From JAJFIE01 sp964344255 (lineage in GTDB: Bacteria; Pseudomonadota; Alphaproteobacteria; Rhodospirillales; Casp-alpha2), in NCBI GenBank assembly GCA_964344255.1, contig CAYFMQ010000001.1:682001-746000 (forward strand): 64,000 bases of DNA. The letters are read 5' to 3'. The translations under genes and the position numbers were made by a program. Every line of letters begins with the position of its first letter. The first letter of the stretch is position 1. Under the pieces are notes generated by a model. The model searched no databases and had not been told where the DNA came from. It worked only from the letters and a program-made list of their open reading frames with translations. This document shows positions 34,622-43,741 of the stretch, piece by piece.

Positions 34622-35756
34622 TTAGAAGGCTTTCGTACTGGTCGTGATACTGACGGGTAATATCACGGATATGAAAGTTGTCGAGAATTCGCTTTCGTGC
34701 CTGTAGTCCCAACTCACGCATCCCGTCAGGCCCTATCGCCAAAATGCTTTCCATGGCTTCGGCCAGAAGTTCTGGATCACGGGGAGATACCACCCGGCCG
34801 GTTTCTCCGACAATTTCTGCCGCGTCGCCCACGTTTGTTGTGACGCATGGCGTAGCGCAGGCCATGGCCTCGCCGAGCACCAGGGGAAACGCCTCACCGA
34901 TGAATGATGCTGAAACCGCCATGTCCATCGCGGCGGCAAGATAGGGAATATCGGCCCGCTCTCCCATCAGGGTGCAGCAATCGGAAATGCTAAACTCCTC
35001 TATACAGTCTGACAGAGCGGTATTTTCGTCATCCACACCCTTGCCACAGCAGATGAAGTGAACGTTGGGAATCCTTTCGCGCAATAAGCTGGCGGCTATC
35101 AGGAAATTTCGGTGATCCTTATTCGGGTGATACCTCGCCATCATGCCGATAATGGCGATGTCGTCGTTGATACCAAGCTCTCGGGCCAGCTCATGTTTAG
35201 CTCCCCTGTCTTCCCTGAACCGGCTCAAATCAAAACCATTGGCGATGAACGTGATCATTGACGGGTCGTATCCGAGGGATTCGTGAAAGGTCTGCGCACT
35301 TCTGGAACAGCATATGATTCTGTCCGGCAGCCAGCCGGCGACCGACACGCAGGCCTTGATCGCGAGAATGGTCCCTAGTTTGGTATTAAAAGGATCAAGC
35401 CTGCTGGCATGAAGGCCCCAAAATATCTTTGCGCGCGTCATGGTCTTGCCAGCGAGACCGCCAAAGAAATTTGAATGATACATCCACGTCTGTATCACGT
35501 CAGGCTTCGCGCGCCAGACCAGGAAAAACAGTTTCATCAGAGCCCAGGGAAACGTCAGGAAGCTCAAGTTGATCGCATGGACCGGTATTCCAAGTCCCCT
35601 GATTCTCCCGGTCACGGGGCCGAAAGTCGTCAGGGAAATAACCTCGAAGTCGAAACGATCCTGATTTGTGTGCTCCAGCAGGCCCGCCAACATGATTTCG
35701 GCGCCACCTTGGTCGAGGGAATTGATGATATGTAGAATTTTGGTTTTCTTGCTCAT
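34611..35756 (-). CDS. Glycosyltransferase family 4 protein
   Basis: This 381-residue GT-B enzyme has an N-terminal acceptor domain beginning ILHIINSLDQGGAEIMLAGL and a C-terminal donor domain with IAIIGMMARYHPNKDH and the E-x7-E region GEAFPLVLGEAMACATPCV. GT4 enzymes retain anomeric configuration and act on the cytoplasmic face during repeat-unit assembly. The gene overlaps its upstream neighbour, a methyltransferase, by 4 bases (ATGA) and the downstream membrane protein by 11. Donor and acceptor are unknown. Confidence 0.92.
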   Translation of the reverse strand: MSKKTKILHIINSLDQGGAEIMLAGLLEHTNQDRFDFEVISLTTFGPVTGRIRGLGIPVHAINLSFLTFPWALMKLFFLVWRAKPDVIQTWMYHSNFFGGLAGKTMTRAKIFWGLHASRLDPFNTKLGTILAIKACVSVAGWLPDRIICCSRSAQTFHESLGYDPSMITFIANGFDLSRFREDRGAKHELARELGINDDIAIIGMMARYHPNKDHRNFLIAASLLRERIPNVHFICCGKGVDDENTALSDCIEEFSISDCCTLMGERADIPYLAAAMDMAVSASFIGEAFPLVLGEAMACATPCVTTNVGDAAEIVGETGRVVSPRDPELLAEAMESILAIGPDGMRELGLQARKRILDNFHIRDITRQYHDQYESLLNAA

Positions 35757-36454
35757 TTGGCCGGTAATACGAAAAACAGCAAATTGGTGTAGACATGACC
35801 AGAACCGAGTCGTCCAAGGACCCAGCGGACACGCTGGCGCAACCGGTTAAGTGGTAGCGGTTTTGAATAAACGGGAAAAGCATAGGTCTGGATGTTGAGC
35901 GGTTTCATGCTTGCCTGTACGAAAACATCGTTGAGCCTCTCCTTGTTAAAACTCTGCCGGTGGCCCCAGCGGTGAAACTTTTTGCCGCAGTCGGGACAAA
36001 TGACGACACCCTCGGCCAGATTTTCCCGATAAGGAACTGTACCGATCAATATGCCGTCTGATTTCAACGTGCGGCGAATTTCAGCCAGCCCGGAAGGAAG
36101 CTGAGCGTCATCAAGGTGTTCCAGAACCTCCGAACAAAAGATGACGTCGTAGGAACTGTTCTCAAACGGCATGTTTTCAATGACTCCGGTGCGGGCGTCA
36201 ATGCCCTCCTCGACAAGTGCTTTGATCGGGCCTTCTCCGGGGTCCAGCGCCGAAACGTCCCAGCCCTCTTGGAGACAGCGGCGCTCCAGCCAGCCATTTC
36301 CGACGCCGATGTTCAAGACTCGGAGCTTTCTACTACGGCCGTGTATGCGGGCGCGGTTGAAAAGATAGTCAAGGCGGGGCACGGCTTCATCAAAATTCTG
36401 GATGCCTTCACCCTGGAAGTACTGCCAGATTTTTTCCTGGCCTTCTTCAGTCAT
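35753..36454 (-). CDS. Class I SAM-dependent methyltransferase
   Basis: This 233-residue Rossmann methyltransferase has motif I VLNIGVGNGWLERRC, an acidic ribose-binding residue in VSALDPGEGP and the later VIFCSEVLEHLDD typical of the Methyltransf_11/23 group. Near the C terminus CPDCGKKFHRWGH could hold a metal ion. It is likely to methylate a sugar or a terminal residue of the glycan, given its place between a sulfotransferase and a GT4 gene (overlaps of 8 and 4 bases). Confidence 0.9.
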   Translation of the reverse strand: MTEEGQEKIWQYFQGEGIQNFDEAVPRLDYLFNRARIHGRSRKLRVLNIGVGNGWLERRCLQEGWDVSALDPGEGPIKALVEEGIDARTGVIENMPFENSSYDVIFCSEVLEHLDDAQLPSGLAEIRRTLKSDGILIGTVPYRENLAEGVVICPDCGKKFHRWGHRQSFNKERLNDVFVQASMKPLNIQTYAFPVYSKPLPLNRLRQRVRWVLGRLGSGHVYTNLLFFVLPAK

Positions 36455-37391
36455 GGTCTGTCCTCTGGGGTTCCGTCATCTTTAAGTGCCACTCGCCAAG
36501 GTTCCGTTCAATCAGATTTTCGAGGAGCCTTATGTCATCCTTAAAATTTTCATGGAGCCGGCGTCTAAACGGTGCGGCAATTTTCTTCCGTTCGGCCTGC
36601 CCTGAATTCAACATCACCAATCTGTTCGCGTGATGAATAACACCGGGACCGAATATCTTTTTCACACCACGCCAAAGAATGCGCAATGCCCGCGGCGGGG
36701 CAAACATCAGCGCGGCGGCCATGGATGACCGATGAGCCTTGCGTTCATTGAGGATGGGAAAGTCACTCCGTCCATCGTCTTTCAGACCCAGAAACATCAG
36801 GGCATTCAGGTACGTTGAGCGGGGATCTGAAATGAAGTCGTCAAACAGAATACATAGAACCTGTTCACACGGAAAAATCTGGTAAACCTTTTCCAGGTGA
36901 CTTCCAAACCGAGCAAGCTGATCATATTGCAACATCATAGGCGTTCGGCATGTTTTCGGAATGTTACCGCCTTTGGCGCGGGCATCCTGGAGCGACCAGG
37001 CTCGCTCAAATTCAACTTCATCCTCGACAAGACTGAAGAGCATATGGGCATGGTAGGATTCAAGAAACTCCACAGGTTGCCGGAACATGACGATGATTTT
37101 AGCGTCGGGATTCAGTTTACGAATATTATTTAGCGCCGGTTGTGAGTACAAATACCAGACGGACGCCTCTCCGACGGCCCTGTGCTGTTCTGTACTATCC
37201 TGAAACAACTGTAAGTATTCATGCATGGTATCGACAGCGTGAATCTCCCGTATATCATCAGCCAGAAACCCGGGCTCCTTGGGTGATGACATGAAAATTT
37301 GGGGATGGCTGCGCAGGTACTCGCTCATGGCTGTGGTGCCGCATTTCGGCGCACCGATGATAAAGAAATTCGGTATGTTGGAAGTCGACAT
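36447..37391 (-). CDS. Sulfotransferase (PAPS-dependent)
   Basis: This 314-residue sulfotransferase has the 5'-phosphosulfate loop FFIIGAPKCGTTAMSEYL near the N terminus and the 3'-phosphate block KIIVMFRQPVEFLESYHAHM about residue 110. The family transfers sulfate from PAPS to hydroxyl or amino groups of carbohydrates. Within this operon it probably sulfates the surface polysaccharide. The start codon shares one base with the stop codon of the flippase gene (TAATG), and the downstream methyltransferase overlaps by 8 bases. Confidence 0.92.
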   Translation of the reverse strand: MSTSNIPNFFIIGAPKCGTTAMSEYLRSHPQIFMSSPKEPGFLADDIREIHAVDTMHEYLQLFQDSTEQHRAVGEASVWYLYSQPALNNIRKLNPDAKIIVMFRQPVEFLESYHAHMLFSLVEDEVEFERAWSLQDARAKGGNIPKTCRTPMMLQYDQLARFGSHLEKVYQIFPCEQVLCILFDDFISDPRSTYLNALMFLGLKDDGRSDFPILNERKAHRSSMAAALMFAPPRALRILWRGVKKIFGPGVIHHANRLVMLNSGQAERKKIAAPFRRRLHENFKDDIRLLENLIERNLGEWHLKMTEPQRTDHD

Positions 37392-38710
37392 TATCCGTTA
37401 ACCGTTATGGCTGCAGTATCGAGGCCCAGCTTGCGCCGTGCATATCCCCACATGCCCCCATTCCACAAAACGGTCGACAGGGCGGTTGCCATGGCGGCAC
37501 CCGTGATCCCCCACAGGGGAATCATCAGGGCGTTCAGTACAATATTGGCGGCCACTGTAAGAAAAAGAATATACAGGGCCTGTTTCTCATGACCGGTCAT
37601 GGTCAGAAGAAACCCAACGGATCCGGCCGCCGCATTGATAACATGGCCGCCGCAAAGCACCATCAAGGCGACAAAACCCGTTGAAAACGAGGGGCCGAAC
37701 CAATGCAGGATATAGTCCCCGGCTAGATAAAACCCGACCGTGACAGCAAGGGCAAAGATGGTGTTGATCCGTGCGTACTTTGTTAGCATGGCTTGCAAAG
37801 CCTGTTTGTCGCCCTTCTCATATAGTTCCGTGATGACGGGGGCGGCGATAGCATTGACAGCTGTCAGGGCAAAGATCGAAAAAACGGCGATGCGTGCCGC
37901 GACGGCATAAACGCCGGCAGCAGGGGTTCCGGATATTGAGCCAACCATCAGCACATCAATATTCGCCAACAGCATGTGCATTGCGGAAAAGGCAGCCAGG
38001 GGAATGGCCGTTGCGAGCCACTGCCTAGTTTCATAAACAGGCTTAACGGTCCGCCATTCGGATGGCAGGGCCCGTTTCAGCCAGAACGCTGCGATAACGC
38101 CAGCGATCAAAATGGCGGCGAGATGGATATGCATGATCTTGCTGGCTTCGATAAACGCCTCATGCTTTGTGGCCATAAAGGCTAGAGCGCCCATCATCAG
38201 GGAAGGCCGGATAATCCGATCTGGAAGTTCGTTTTTCGGCACTCGCTTAAATCCACGGAGTGCTGCCTGCAACAGGTGCACAATGCCAAGCACGGGAATC
38301 AGGAAGGCGCCTGCCAGAAACGTTGCTTTCAGGTCCGATGGTATTCTTTCGCCCAAAATTGTGACAACGGCAAGGACCAGCATGGCGAGTATGAAGCCCA
38401 GACCCAGGCACAGATTAAAACTTTTACCAAGGACGCCGCGCAACTTCCCCCAGTCACCGGCCAGATTGTACATAGGCACAAAACGAACAAGGGCCGTATC
38501 GAATCCCTGTTTGGCGATCAGAGTCAGGACCAGCATCCATGTCAGAGCGTAAACATAGGTGCCGTAGAACTCCTCGCCCATCAGGCGCGCCAGCAATATA
38601 TGCAACCCGAACATAAGCAGGGCGCTGATAATATTAACGCCGAACGCGGCCACGCCGCGACGAAAGAACAGGCTGTCAGACGTTTGCCGGTCTGAAGTTG
38701 AAGTGTTCAT
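37391..38710 (-). CDS. Wzx-type polysaccharide flippase
   Basis: This 439-residue protein of the MOP exporter superfamily has about twelve to fourteen hydrophobic helices. The opening helices (RRGVAAFGVNIISALLMFGL and ILLARLMGEEFYGTYVYAL) match the start of polysaccharide_synt/Wzx proteins, and a conserved Arg-Leu/Gly-x-x-x-Y-G pattern follows helix 1. It would flip undecaprenyl-linked repeat units across the inner membrane before polymerisation. One base is shared with the sulfotransferase start. Confidence 0.9.
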   Translation of the reverse strand: MNTSTSDRQTSDSLFFRRGVAAFGVNIISALLMFGLHILLARLMGEEFYGTYVYALTWMLVLTLIAKQGFDTALVRFVPMYNLAGDWGKLRGVLGKSFNLCLGLGFILAMLVLAVVTILGERIPSDLKATFLAGAFLIPVLGIVHLLQAALRGFKRVPKNELPDRIIRPSLMMGALAFMATKHEAFIEASKIMHIHLAAILIAGVIAAFWLKRALPSEWRTVKPVYETRQWLATAIPLAAFSAMHMLLANIDVLMVGSISGTPAAGVYAVAARIAVFSIFALTAVNAIAAPVITELYEKGDKQALQAMLTKYARINTIFALAVTVGFYLAGDYILHWFGPSFSTGFVALMVLCGGHVINAAAGSVGFLLTMTGHEKQALYILFLTVAANIVLNALMIPLWGITGAAMATALSTVLWNGGMWGYARRKLGLDTAAITVNG

Positions 38711-38773
38711 AATTGAGAAATGGCCGTTACGATAAATACGAAAAAGAGACTGACAGTTGCAGGGTTTTCGCCA

Positions 38774-39646
38774 TCAGGCCTCTTTGCTTCTGCGCGTAAC
38801 CCGCTTTGAATGGGAAAACTGCCTAAGAGATTTAAAGATGAAATCGATGAAACCAGAGGGTGTTATCTTATTGATCAGGAACCATAAAAAATAAAGGGGA
38901 AGAGGGTAGGTAGAAGGTTTTTTGCGCCATAAAAACCAAGCTCGGATCAGATATGACGTACGATAAAGGGTATGATTGTTTTTTTGAATGGCCTGCCATA
39001 ATTTTGTGTGGAATTTTTCCGACATGCTCAGAAGCATACCTGTTTTTTGAACACGGTAATGAAACAGCGGTTCAGGCACCAGGATGCCGAATATGCCCAT
39101 GCCGCCAAGGCGGATATTGAACTCCCAGTCCTCATATCCCTGCCGCATGTTTTCATTATACCCCCCGGCATAGAGCCATGTAGATCTTTTCAGGAGCAGG
39201 CAATAGGGGAGCTGGTTATTGAAAAGTTGTTCAAAGAAATTGAATTTTTTTTCCAGCACGCCGGACGCTTCGCTTTCGAGTTGAAAGTAGCAAAAGGCAA
39301 ACGCAGCGCCTGGCGAGCTCTCAAGGGCATTCAGCAATTTTTCTATATGCATCGGATCCAGCCAATCATCGCAATCGAGAGGCAGGACATAAGTTCCACG
39401 TGCATGACGAAACCCTGTGTTCCGGGCGCCGGGCAGGCCGCGGTTTTCCTGATGAACGATCCTGATGTCGTCATCAAGGTTTTCAAGAAAGTCCAGCGTG
39501 TCCTGATCTGTCGACCCGTCATTGACGATCAGAATCTCGAAATCCCGGAACGTCTGGCTCTTGACGCTGTCGATGGTCTGACCCAGATATTTATGTGCGT
39601 TGTAGCACGGCATCATCACCGTTACTTTCGGGGCGGTGTCGGTCAT
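38774..39646 (-). CDS. Glycosyltransferase family 2 protein
   Basis: This 290-residue GT-A enzyme has the classic N-terminal VTVMMPCYNAHKYLGQTIDS, the nucleotide-binding LIVNDGSTDQDT and the metal-binding LDCDDW (DxD-type) near residue 95. The C-terminal part has a basic, hydrophobic segment that may associate with the membrane. GT2 enzymes usually invert configuration. The donor is unknown. It lies between the flippase and a methyltransferase on the same strand. Confidence 0.93.
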   Translation of the reverse strand: MTDTAPKVTVMMPCYNAHKYLGQTIDSVKSQTFRDFEILIVNDGSTDQDTLDFLENLDDDIRIVHQENRGLPGARNTGFRHARGTYVLPLDCDDWLDPMHIEKLLNALESSPGAAFAFCYFQLESEASGVLEKKFNFFEQLFNNQLPYCLLLKRSTWLYAGGYNENMRQGYEDWEFNIRLGGMGIFGILVPEPLFHYRVQKTGMLLSMSEKFHTKLWQAIQKNNHTLYRTSYLIRAWFLWRKKPSTYPLPLYFLWFLINKITPSGFIDFIFKSLRQFSHSKRVTRRSKEA

Positions 39647-39695
39647 GTTCCCAATCCGGTATCCTGTTTTATCTGTTCGTGCATAACAAAGAATC

Positions 39696-40493
39696 CTAGT
39701 CTACGCCGCCTGTGGGATTTTGGGACTCTACAGGTTTACACGCAGCCCAGATTTCACCCCATCTTAGCAGTCGTTCGGTAACATCAATTCCAGCGCGGGA
39801 CATCTCGTCTTCGAATTGCGCCAGGGTGTGTTCGATGAAATGCGTCCGGTCAGAAAAATAATTGACGCCAAGTTCCTGACGAAGCGGGACATGCCAGTGC
39901 CGCTCAAATAATGGGACGCGAATCAGGAGGCGCGCCGGCCGGAGGTTGGCGATAAGAGATTTCAGGAAACCTACCCTGTCATCAATGTGCTCGACGACAT
40001 TGGACAATACAATGGTGTCCCAGTCGCCATCAGGCAGCGTGGCGAGCGCATCGTCATGAACAAACGAAAGATTGGGCGGATTATCCATGTTTATGGCTTG
40101 GGCGTACCGTTCGGCGTTAAGCTCAACCCCCGTGACGACAACTCCCGGCACCTTCAAGGCAATTGTACGGGCGACGGCGCCATAACCGCAGCCCACATCC
40201 ATGACCCGGCTGCCTTCCGGAATGCGCTCTACAAAAAAATCGTGGTATCGCATCAGGCGATGCTTTGGATGTTCACCATCGCCATAAGCCGTTGCCCGTT
40301 CAGCGATCGTTTGGTCAATCATATCTGCCAAGGCAAACTGGCGTTTAAGCGCCTCGCCCGGTTGTCCAATCCGGGAATCTATGACGGAAAGTGTCTTGAT
40401 AAACCCGAGACGCAGACGGGCGGGGATCAGCGCAAACGGCACGGACAAGATGCGCAGCATGAACAGAACAATTGATTTAAGAACCGGGTTCAT
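39696..40493 (-). CDS. Class I SAM-dependent methyltransferase
   Basis: This 265-residue Rossmann methyltransferase has a hydrophobic N-terminal helix (IVLFMLRILSVPFALIPARL) that may anchor it to the membrane. Motif I is VMDVGCGYGAVARTIAL, with the acidic residue in VTGVELNAERYAQA and the later TIVLSNVVEHIDDRVG. It overlaps the upstream GT4 gene by four bases. A glycan-modifying role is inferred from context; the acceptor is unknown. Confidence 0.9.
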   Translation of the reverse strand: MNPVLKSIVLFMLRILSVPFALIPARLRLGFIKTLSVIDSRIGQPGEALKRQFALADMIDQTIAERATAYGDGEHPKHRLMRYHDFFVERIPEGSRVMDVGCGYGAVARTIALKVPGVVVTGVELNAERYAQAINMDNPPNLSFVHDDALATLPDGDWDTIVLSNVVEHIDDRVGFLKSLIANLRPARLLIRVPLFERHWHVPLRQELGVNYFSDRTHFIEHTLAQFEDEMSRAGIDVTERLLRWGEIWAACKPVESQNPTGGVD

Positions 40494-41608
40494 GAGCGCT
40501 CCATCAGTAACTTTTCAAAAACTTCGGCATGACGTTGTATCCAGTGCTTAACATCAAATTTATCGACGGCGCGCTGCCGGGCAAGAGCAGAGAGGGCCTT
40601 CCGGCTGTTGGCTACTGTCATCATGGCTTGCGCCACGTCGCTGGCTACGGGAACGCTGGGTTGATCCCAGCTCTCAGCCGTTTCAATCCTGAAGCCGGTC
40701 TGCCCGACCAATTCGGGCGTGCCTCCGGTAGATGCATGAATAACGGGAAGACCGCATGACATGGCTTCAAGGGCACTGTTTGGACAAACGTCGTTATGGG
40801 TCAGTAAAATGTACGCATCACATGAATTATAGAGTGTTGGCGCCTGTTCCTGGGTGTATGGGCCGTGAAAAGATATGTATTTCAATAGGCCGAGGTCGCT
40901 GACCAAGTGCTGAATTCTGGTTTTTGTCTCGGACGACATAACGCCCGCTATGGTCATCGATGCCTCGAGACCTTGCTTGCGAACATGGGCCAATCCATTG
41001 ACGGCCGATTCAATCCTGTAGATAAGGTGCAGGTCCGTTTTTCCGCTGACGAGAAAACGAAACTGATTGTTACGGGACTCCTCGGCTTTCTTCAATGGAC
41101 GAAAATGCTCCGTATCAATAGCATTGTAGAGTACTTCGCCCGGCCCTTCGCGCTCCCCAAGAAATTTCCTTGTCGACACGCGGGAGAATTCCGACTGCCA
41201 GAAAATATGATCGGCCAAATGATAGGCGTGCGCCATTTCCGCGTTATGGCCCTGGCAGTCTCCATTGAACCAACCCGCATAAAACGCTCCGCTCTGATTA
41301 AGGACGATGGGAATACCACGATGTTTTTGAAGTCGCAGCGCATAGCCGGGTATATAGGGCGTGTTGCTCAGACAGTAGATAAGGTTATAGGACCAGCGGT
41401 GCTCAGGGAAAAACTCGTTTAAGCGCGACACCTTTACACGCGCGCCGCCCGCATGGCCTGTCCGTGCTCCACCGTAAAAAATACGCGGGTTGGGCGAACG
41501 GGAGCGAAGCAAGCCACTGCAAACAGCGTGCAGCCCCACGGCAATCTTGTAAGAGCGTCGAAGAAGCGTCTTGGCGGCTGGTATCTGCATGGCGTATTTT
41601 GCGCCCAT
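40490..41608 (-). CDS. Glycosyltransferase family 4 protein
   Basis: This 372-residue GT-B protein has a recognisable donor domain from about residue 190: RFLVSGKTDLHLIYRIESAV, YISFHGPYTQEQ, the acidic helix LTHNDVCPNSALEAMSCGLP and VIHASTGGTPELVGQTG. The acceptor domain is less conserved. ATG 41608 is used; a second Met at residue 7 is also possible. Its stop overlaps the methyltransferase start by four bases. Donor and acceptor are unknown. Confidence 0.9.
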   Translation of the reverse strand: MGAKYAMQIPAAKTLLRRSYKIAVGLHAVCSGLLRSRSPNPRIFYGGARTGHAGGARVKVSRLNEFFPEHRWSYNLIYCLSNTPYIPGYALRLQKHRGIPIVLNQSGAFYAGWFNGDCQGHNAEMAHAYHLADHIFWQSEFSRVSTRKFLGEREGPGEVLYNAIDTEHFRPLKKAEESRNNQFRFLVSGKTDLHLIYRIESAVNGLAHVRKQGLEASMTIAGVMSSETKTRIQHLVSDLGLLKYISFHGPYTQEQAPTLYNSCDAYILLTHNDVCPNSALEAMSCGLPVIHASTGGTPELVGQTGFRIETAESWDQPSVPVASDVAQAMMTVANSRKALSALARQRAVDKFDVKHWIQRHAEVFEKLLMERS

Positions 41609-41729
41609 GTGATCTAGCCGCCTTGTGCCACTTCAAGTTTTCCATGAAACCAGGATGCAGCCCGCCGGATAACGTCGCTCGTCTCGGTGTTATCGAGCAC
41701 GGATGCATAATGAAGGCGGGCTGAATGAA

Positions 41730-42566
41730 TCATTCCAAACAAGTGAAAACTCGCGCCTTCAGGTAAGTTTGTAGTGAGCTTGAGCGCGGATTGGGCAAAC
41801 TTACGCGTTCTTCCTGAACTATAAAATATCCAAAGGGAATAAGTTTAGATGCGCTTCGGATTCTCAACTCGCCATCCAAATAATACTCCCGCGCCATTGC
41901 CGCTCTATCCGTCGACGCTCCGTCCAATCTTTGTAAAACAATCTTACTGCTGACGTCCGACCATACCGGGATACCGGCAGTTGATTCGTTTCGGTTTTCA
42001 TCCATCACGAACACTGGCACGTCCGACCATGCGTCGGCGATAACCGGTGCGCCATCAATATCCAACTGGACAGCCACATGTACGGATTGCTTGTTTACCT
42101 CATCTCGCAGAGCCAGGGTATGGGCTTCTCCAAAAATCTCACCCAGAATCATCGAAAATAAATGATTCTGTCCGTCACACCAGGCCATGCCGTATACCAG
42201 ACGCGCATATGTCGGCAGATCAATCGGTGTGTGCCAGATTTGACGCTGATTTATATACAGCTTGTTAAGCTGGTCTCGTGCCGTGATGATTTTGTCGGCG
42301 ATTCCTTCTGAACCGTGTCTGCTTACCTCATCCACGGTGCGCGTGACCCAGTCCTGGCTCAGTTTGTATGCCGCCGCGCGGACAATGAACCTGTCGAATA
42401 CGGATTTGTTTTCTGCCCATTGCGGATAGGGTTTTTCAAAGAAGTCAACGTGTTCGTCTACAAGCCAAAGGGCCAAGGCAGGAGGCGCCGGAATTAGAAT
42501 AGCGGAGATGGACACCAGCATAGCGAATAAAGCGCCCAGCCCCATAAATACAGTAAGTTTTTTCAT
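41730..42566 (-). CDS. Exported transglutaminase-like protein
   Basis: This 278-residue protein begins with a signal peptide or membrane anchor (MKKLTVFMGLGALFAMLVSI, then further hydrophobic residues to about 33). The middle shows a Cys-His-Asp series in transglutaminase-like order: MAWCDGQNHLF (Cys near residue 143), SVHVAVQLDIDGAP (His near 180) and VIADAWSD (Asp near 192). This is my pattern reading and not a firm family call. It would act in the periplasm, perhaps as a peptidase-like or acyl-transfer enzyme on polymer or protein. It overlaps the upstream GT4 gene by four bases (ATGA). Confidence 0.6.
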   Translation of the reverse strand: MKKLTVFMGLGALFAMLVSISAILIPAPPALALWLVDEHVDFFEKPYPQWAENKSVFDRFIVRAAAYKLSQDWVTRTVDEVSRHGSEGIADKIITARDQLNKLYINQRQIWHTPIDLPTYARLVYGMAWCDGQNHLFSMILGEIFGEAHTLALRDEVNKQSVHVAVQLDIDGAPVIADAWSDVPVFVMDENRNESTAGIPVWSDVSSKIVLQRLDGASTDRAAMAREYYLDGELRIRSASKLIPFGYFIVQEERVSLPNPRSSSLQTYLKARVFTCLE

Positions 42567-43741
42567 GCGGTTTTGACACCTGAGAGCTGAAGATGTTCCA
42601 TCTGTCTCCTGATTACCACCGCCTCATCGTAGAGCACCCTTGCTCGCTCCAGACCCGCGTCGCCCATCTCTCTGCGGATGGACGGATCAAGGGCCAGTCT
42701 ATTGAGGACGTCCGCCAGCGCTTCGGCGTTCTTCACTGGAACCAGATAGCCGGTTTCGCCGTCCACAACCTCTTCCCGGCAGCCCCGGATGTTGGTTGCC
42801 ACAACAGGACGGGCCGTCATCATGGCCTCGATGATGGAACGCGGCATTCCTTCGCGGTGGGACGGCAGGGTAAAAATGTCCGCCGCCCGCATCAGGCGCT
42901 CAACATCCCCCCGATAGCCGAGGAACGAAATGCGTTCATTCATGGTGGGATTTGCCTCAATTCGTTGGATCGCATGTGAAATGGATACGGCGTGGTCGCT
43001 TTCCAGCCGGCTACCGACAACCCACAGCTTCACGTTTTTCGCCGTCTGCTCCATGGCCTGAAACAGCTCAAGGTATCCCTTCTCTGCAACCAACCGCCCC
43101 ACCATCAGGACCACAACGTCTGTTTCCGATGCGCCCAGTTCGGCGCGCAGGCTTTGCCGTTCCCGGTCATTGTCTTGCGGTGGGTGAAAGCGTTCCGGAT
43201 CAACGCCATTGCCGATTGCTGTAATGTCACCGGTTTTGCAGAGCAGATGGTAACGCGCAGAATTGGCGTCTTCCTGCGACTGGGTGAACAGTACATCGGT
43301 AAATCGCCCGGCAATCCATTCCAGCAGGATAAAAAGACGGCGCTTCAACCAAGGTTGGTGTTCGTGAAAATAGAACCCATGAGCCGTATAAACGATGGTC
43401 GGCACCCCAATTCGCGCCGCAGCAAACCGCCCGATCAGGCTGGCGATGGGGGAATGGACGTGAACCAAATCAAAGTTTTCCCTTCGGAAGAGGTCTACCA
43501 GCTTTCGGTAGCTCCTATAATGGGAGAACAGGTTATAGCTACGCTCCATCTCGATGGTTTCAATACGAAAACCTTCATCGCGAACGTTCGGTATGCGGGG
43601 GCCATCCGAACATACGCCGACGACATCATGGCCGGCGTCCCGCAGGGCGCGCATGATCGGCAGGATCAGCTGGTACATGCTGAAATCAACATTGGTGAGT
43701 TGGCAGATTTTCACGATCCTGTCCTGTTGTGGTCGAGCCAT
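42563..43741 (-). CDS. Glycosyltransferase family 4 protein
   Basis: This 392-residue GT-B protein begins VKICQLTNVDFSMYQLILPI and has VYTAHGFYFHEHQPWLKRRL in the acceptor domain, VVVLMVGRLVAEKGYLELFQ opening the donor domain and LPSHREGMPRSIIEAMMTAR with the conserved E-x7-E. This layout is frequent in capsule and O-antigen GT4 enzymes such as PglA-like proteins. ATG 43741 is preferred to 43810, since the longer form overlaps asnB by 100 bases; it still overlaps asnB by 31. The donor is unknown. Confidence 0.92.
   Translation of the reverse strand: MARPQQDRIVKICQLTNVDFSMYQLILPIMRALRDAGHDVVGVCSDGPRIPNVRDEGFRIETIEMERSYNLFSHYRSYRKLVDLFRRENFDLVHVHSPIASLIGRFAAARIGVPTIVYTAHGFYFHEHQPWLKRRLFILLEWIAGRFTDVLFTQSQEDANSARYHLLCKTGDITAIGNGVDPERFHPPQDNDRERQSLRAELGASETDVVVLMVGRLVAEKGYLELFQAMEQTAKNVKLWVVGSRLESDHAVSISHAIQRIEANPTMNERISFLGYRGDVERLMRAADIFTLPSHREGMPRSIIEAMMTARPVVATNIRGCREEVVDGETGYLVPVKNAEALADVLNRLALDPSIRREMGDAGLERARVLYDEAVVIRRQMEHLQLSGVKTA

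Noticed and set aside
39008..39781. Plus-strand open frame of 257 codons
   Set aside because: Antisense to the GT2 gene, whose motifs are complete.
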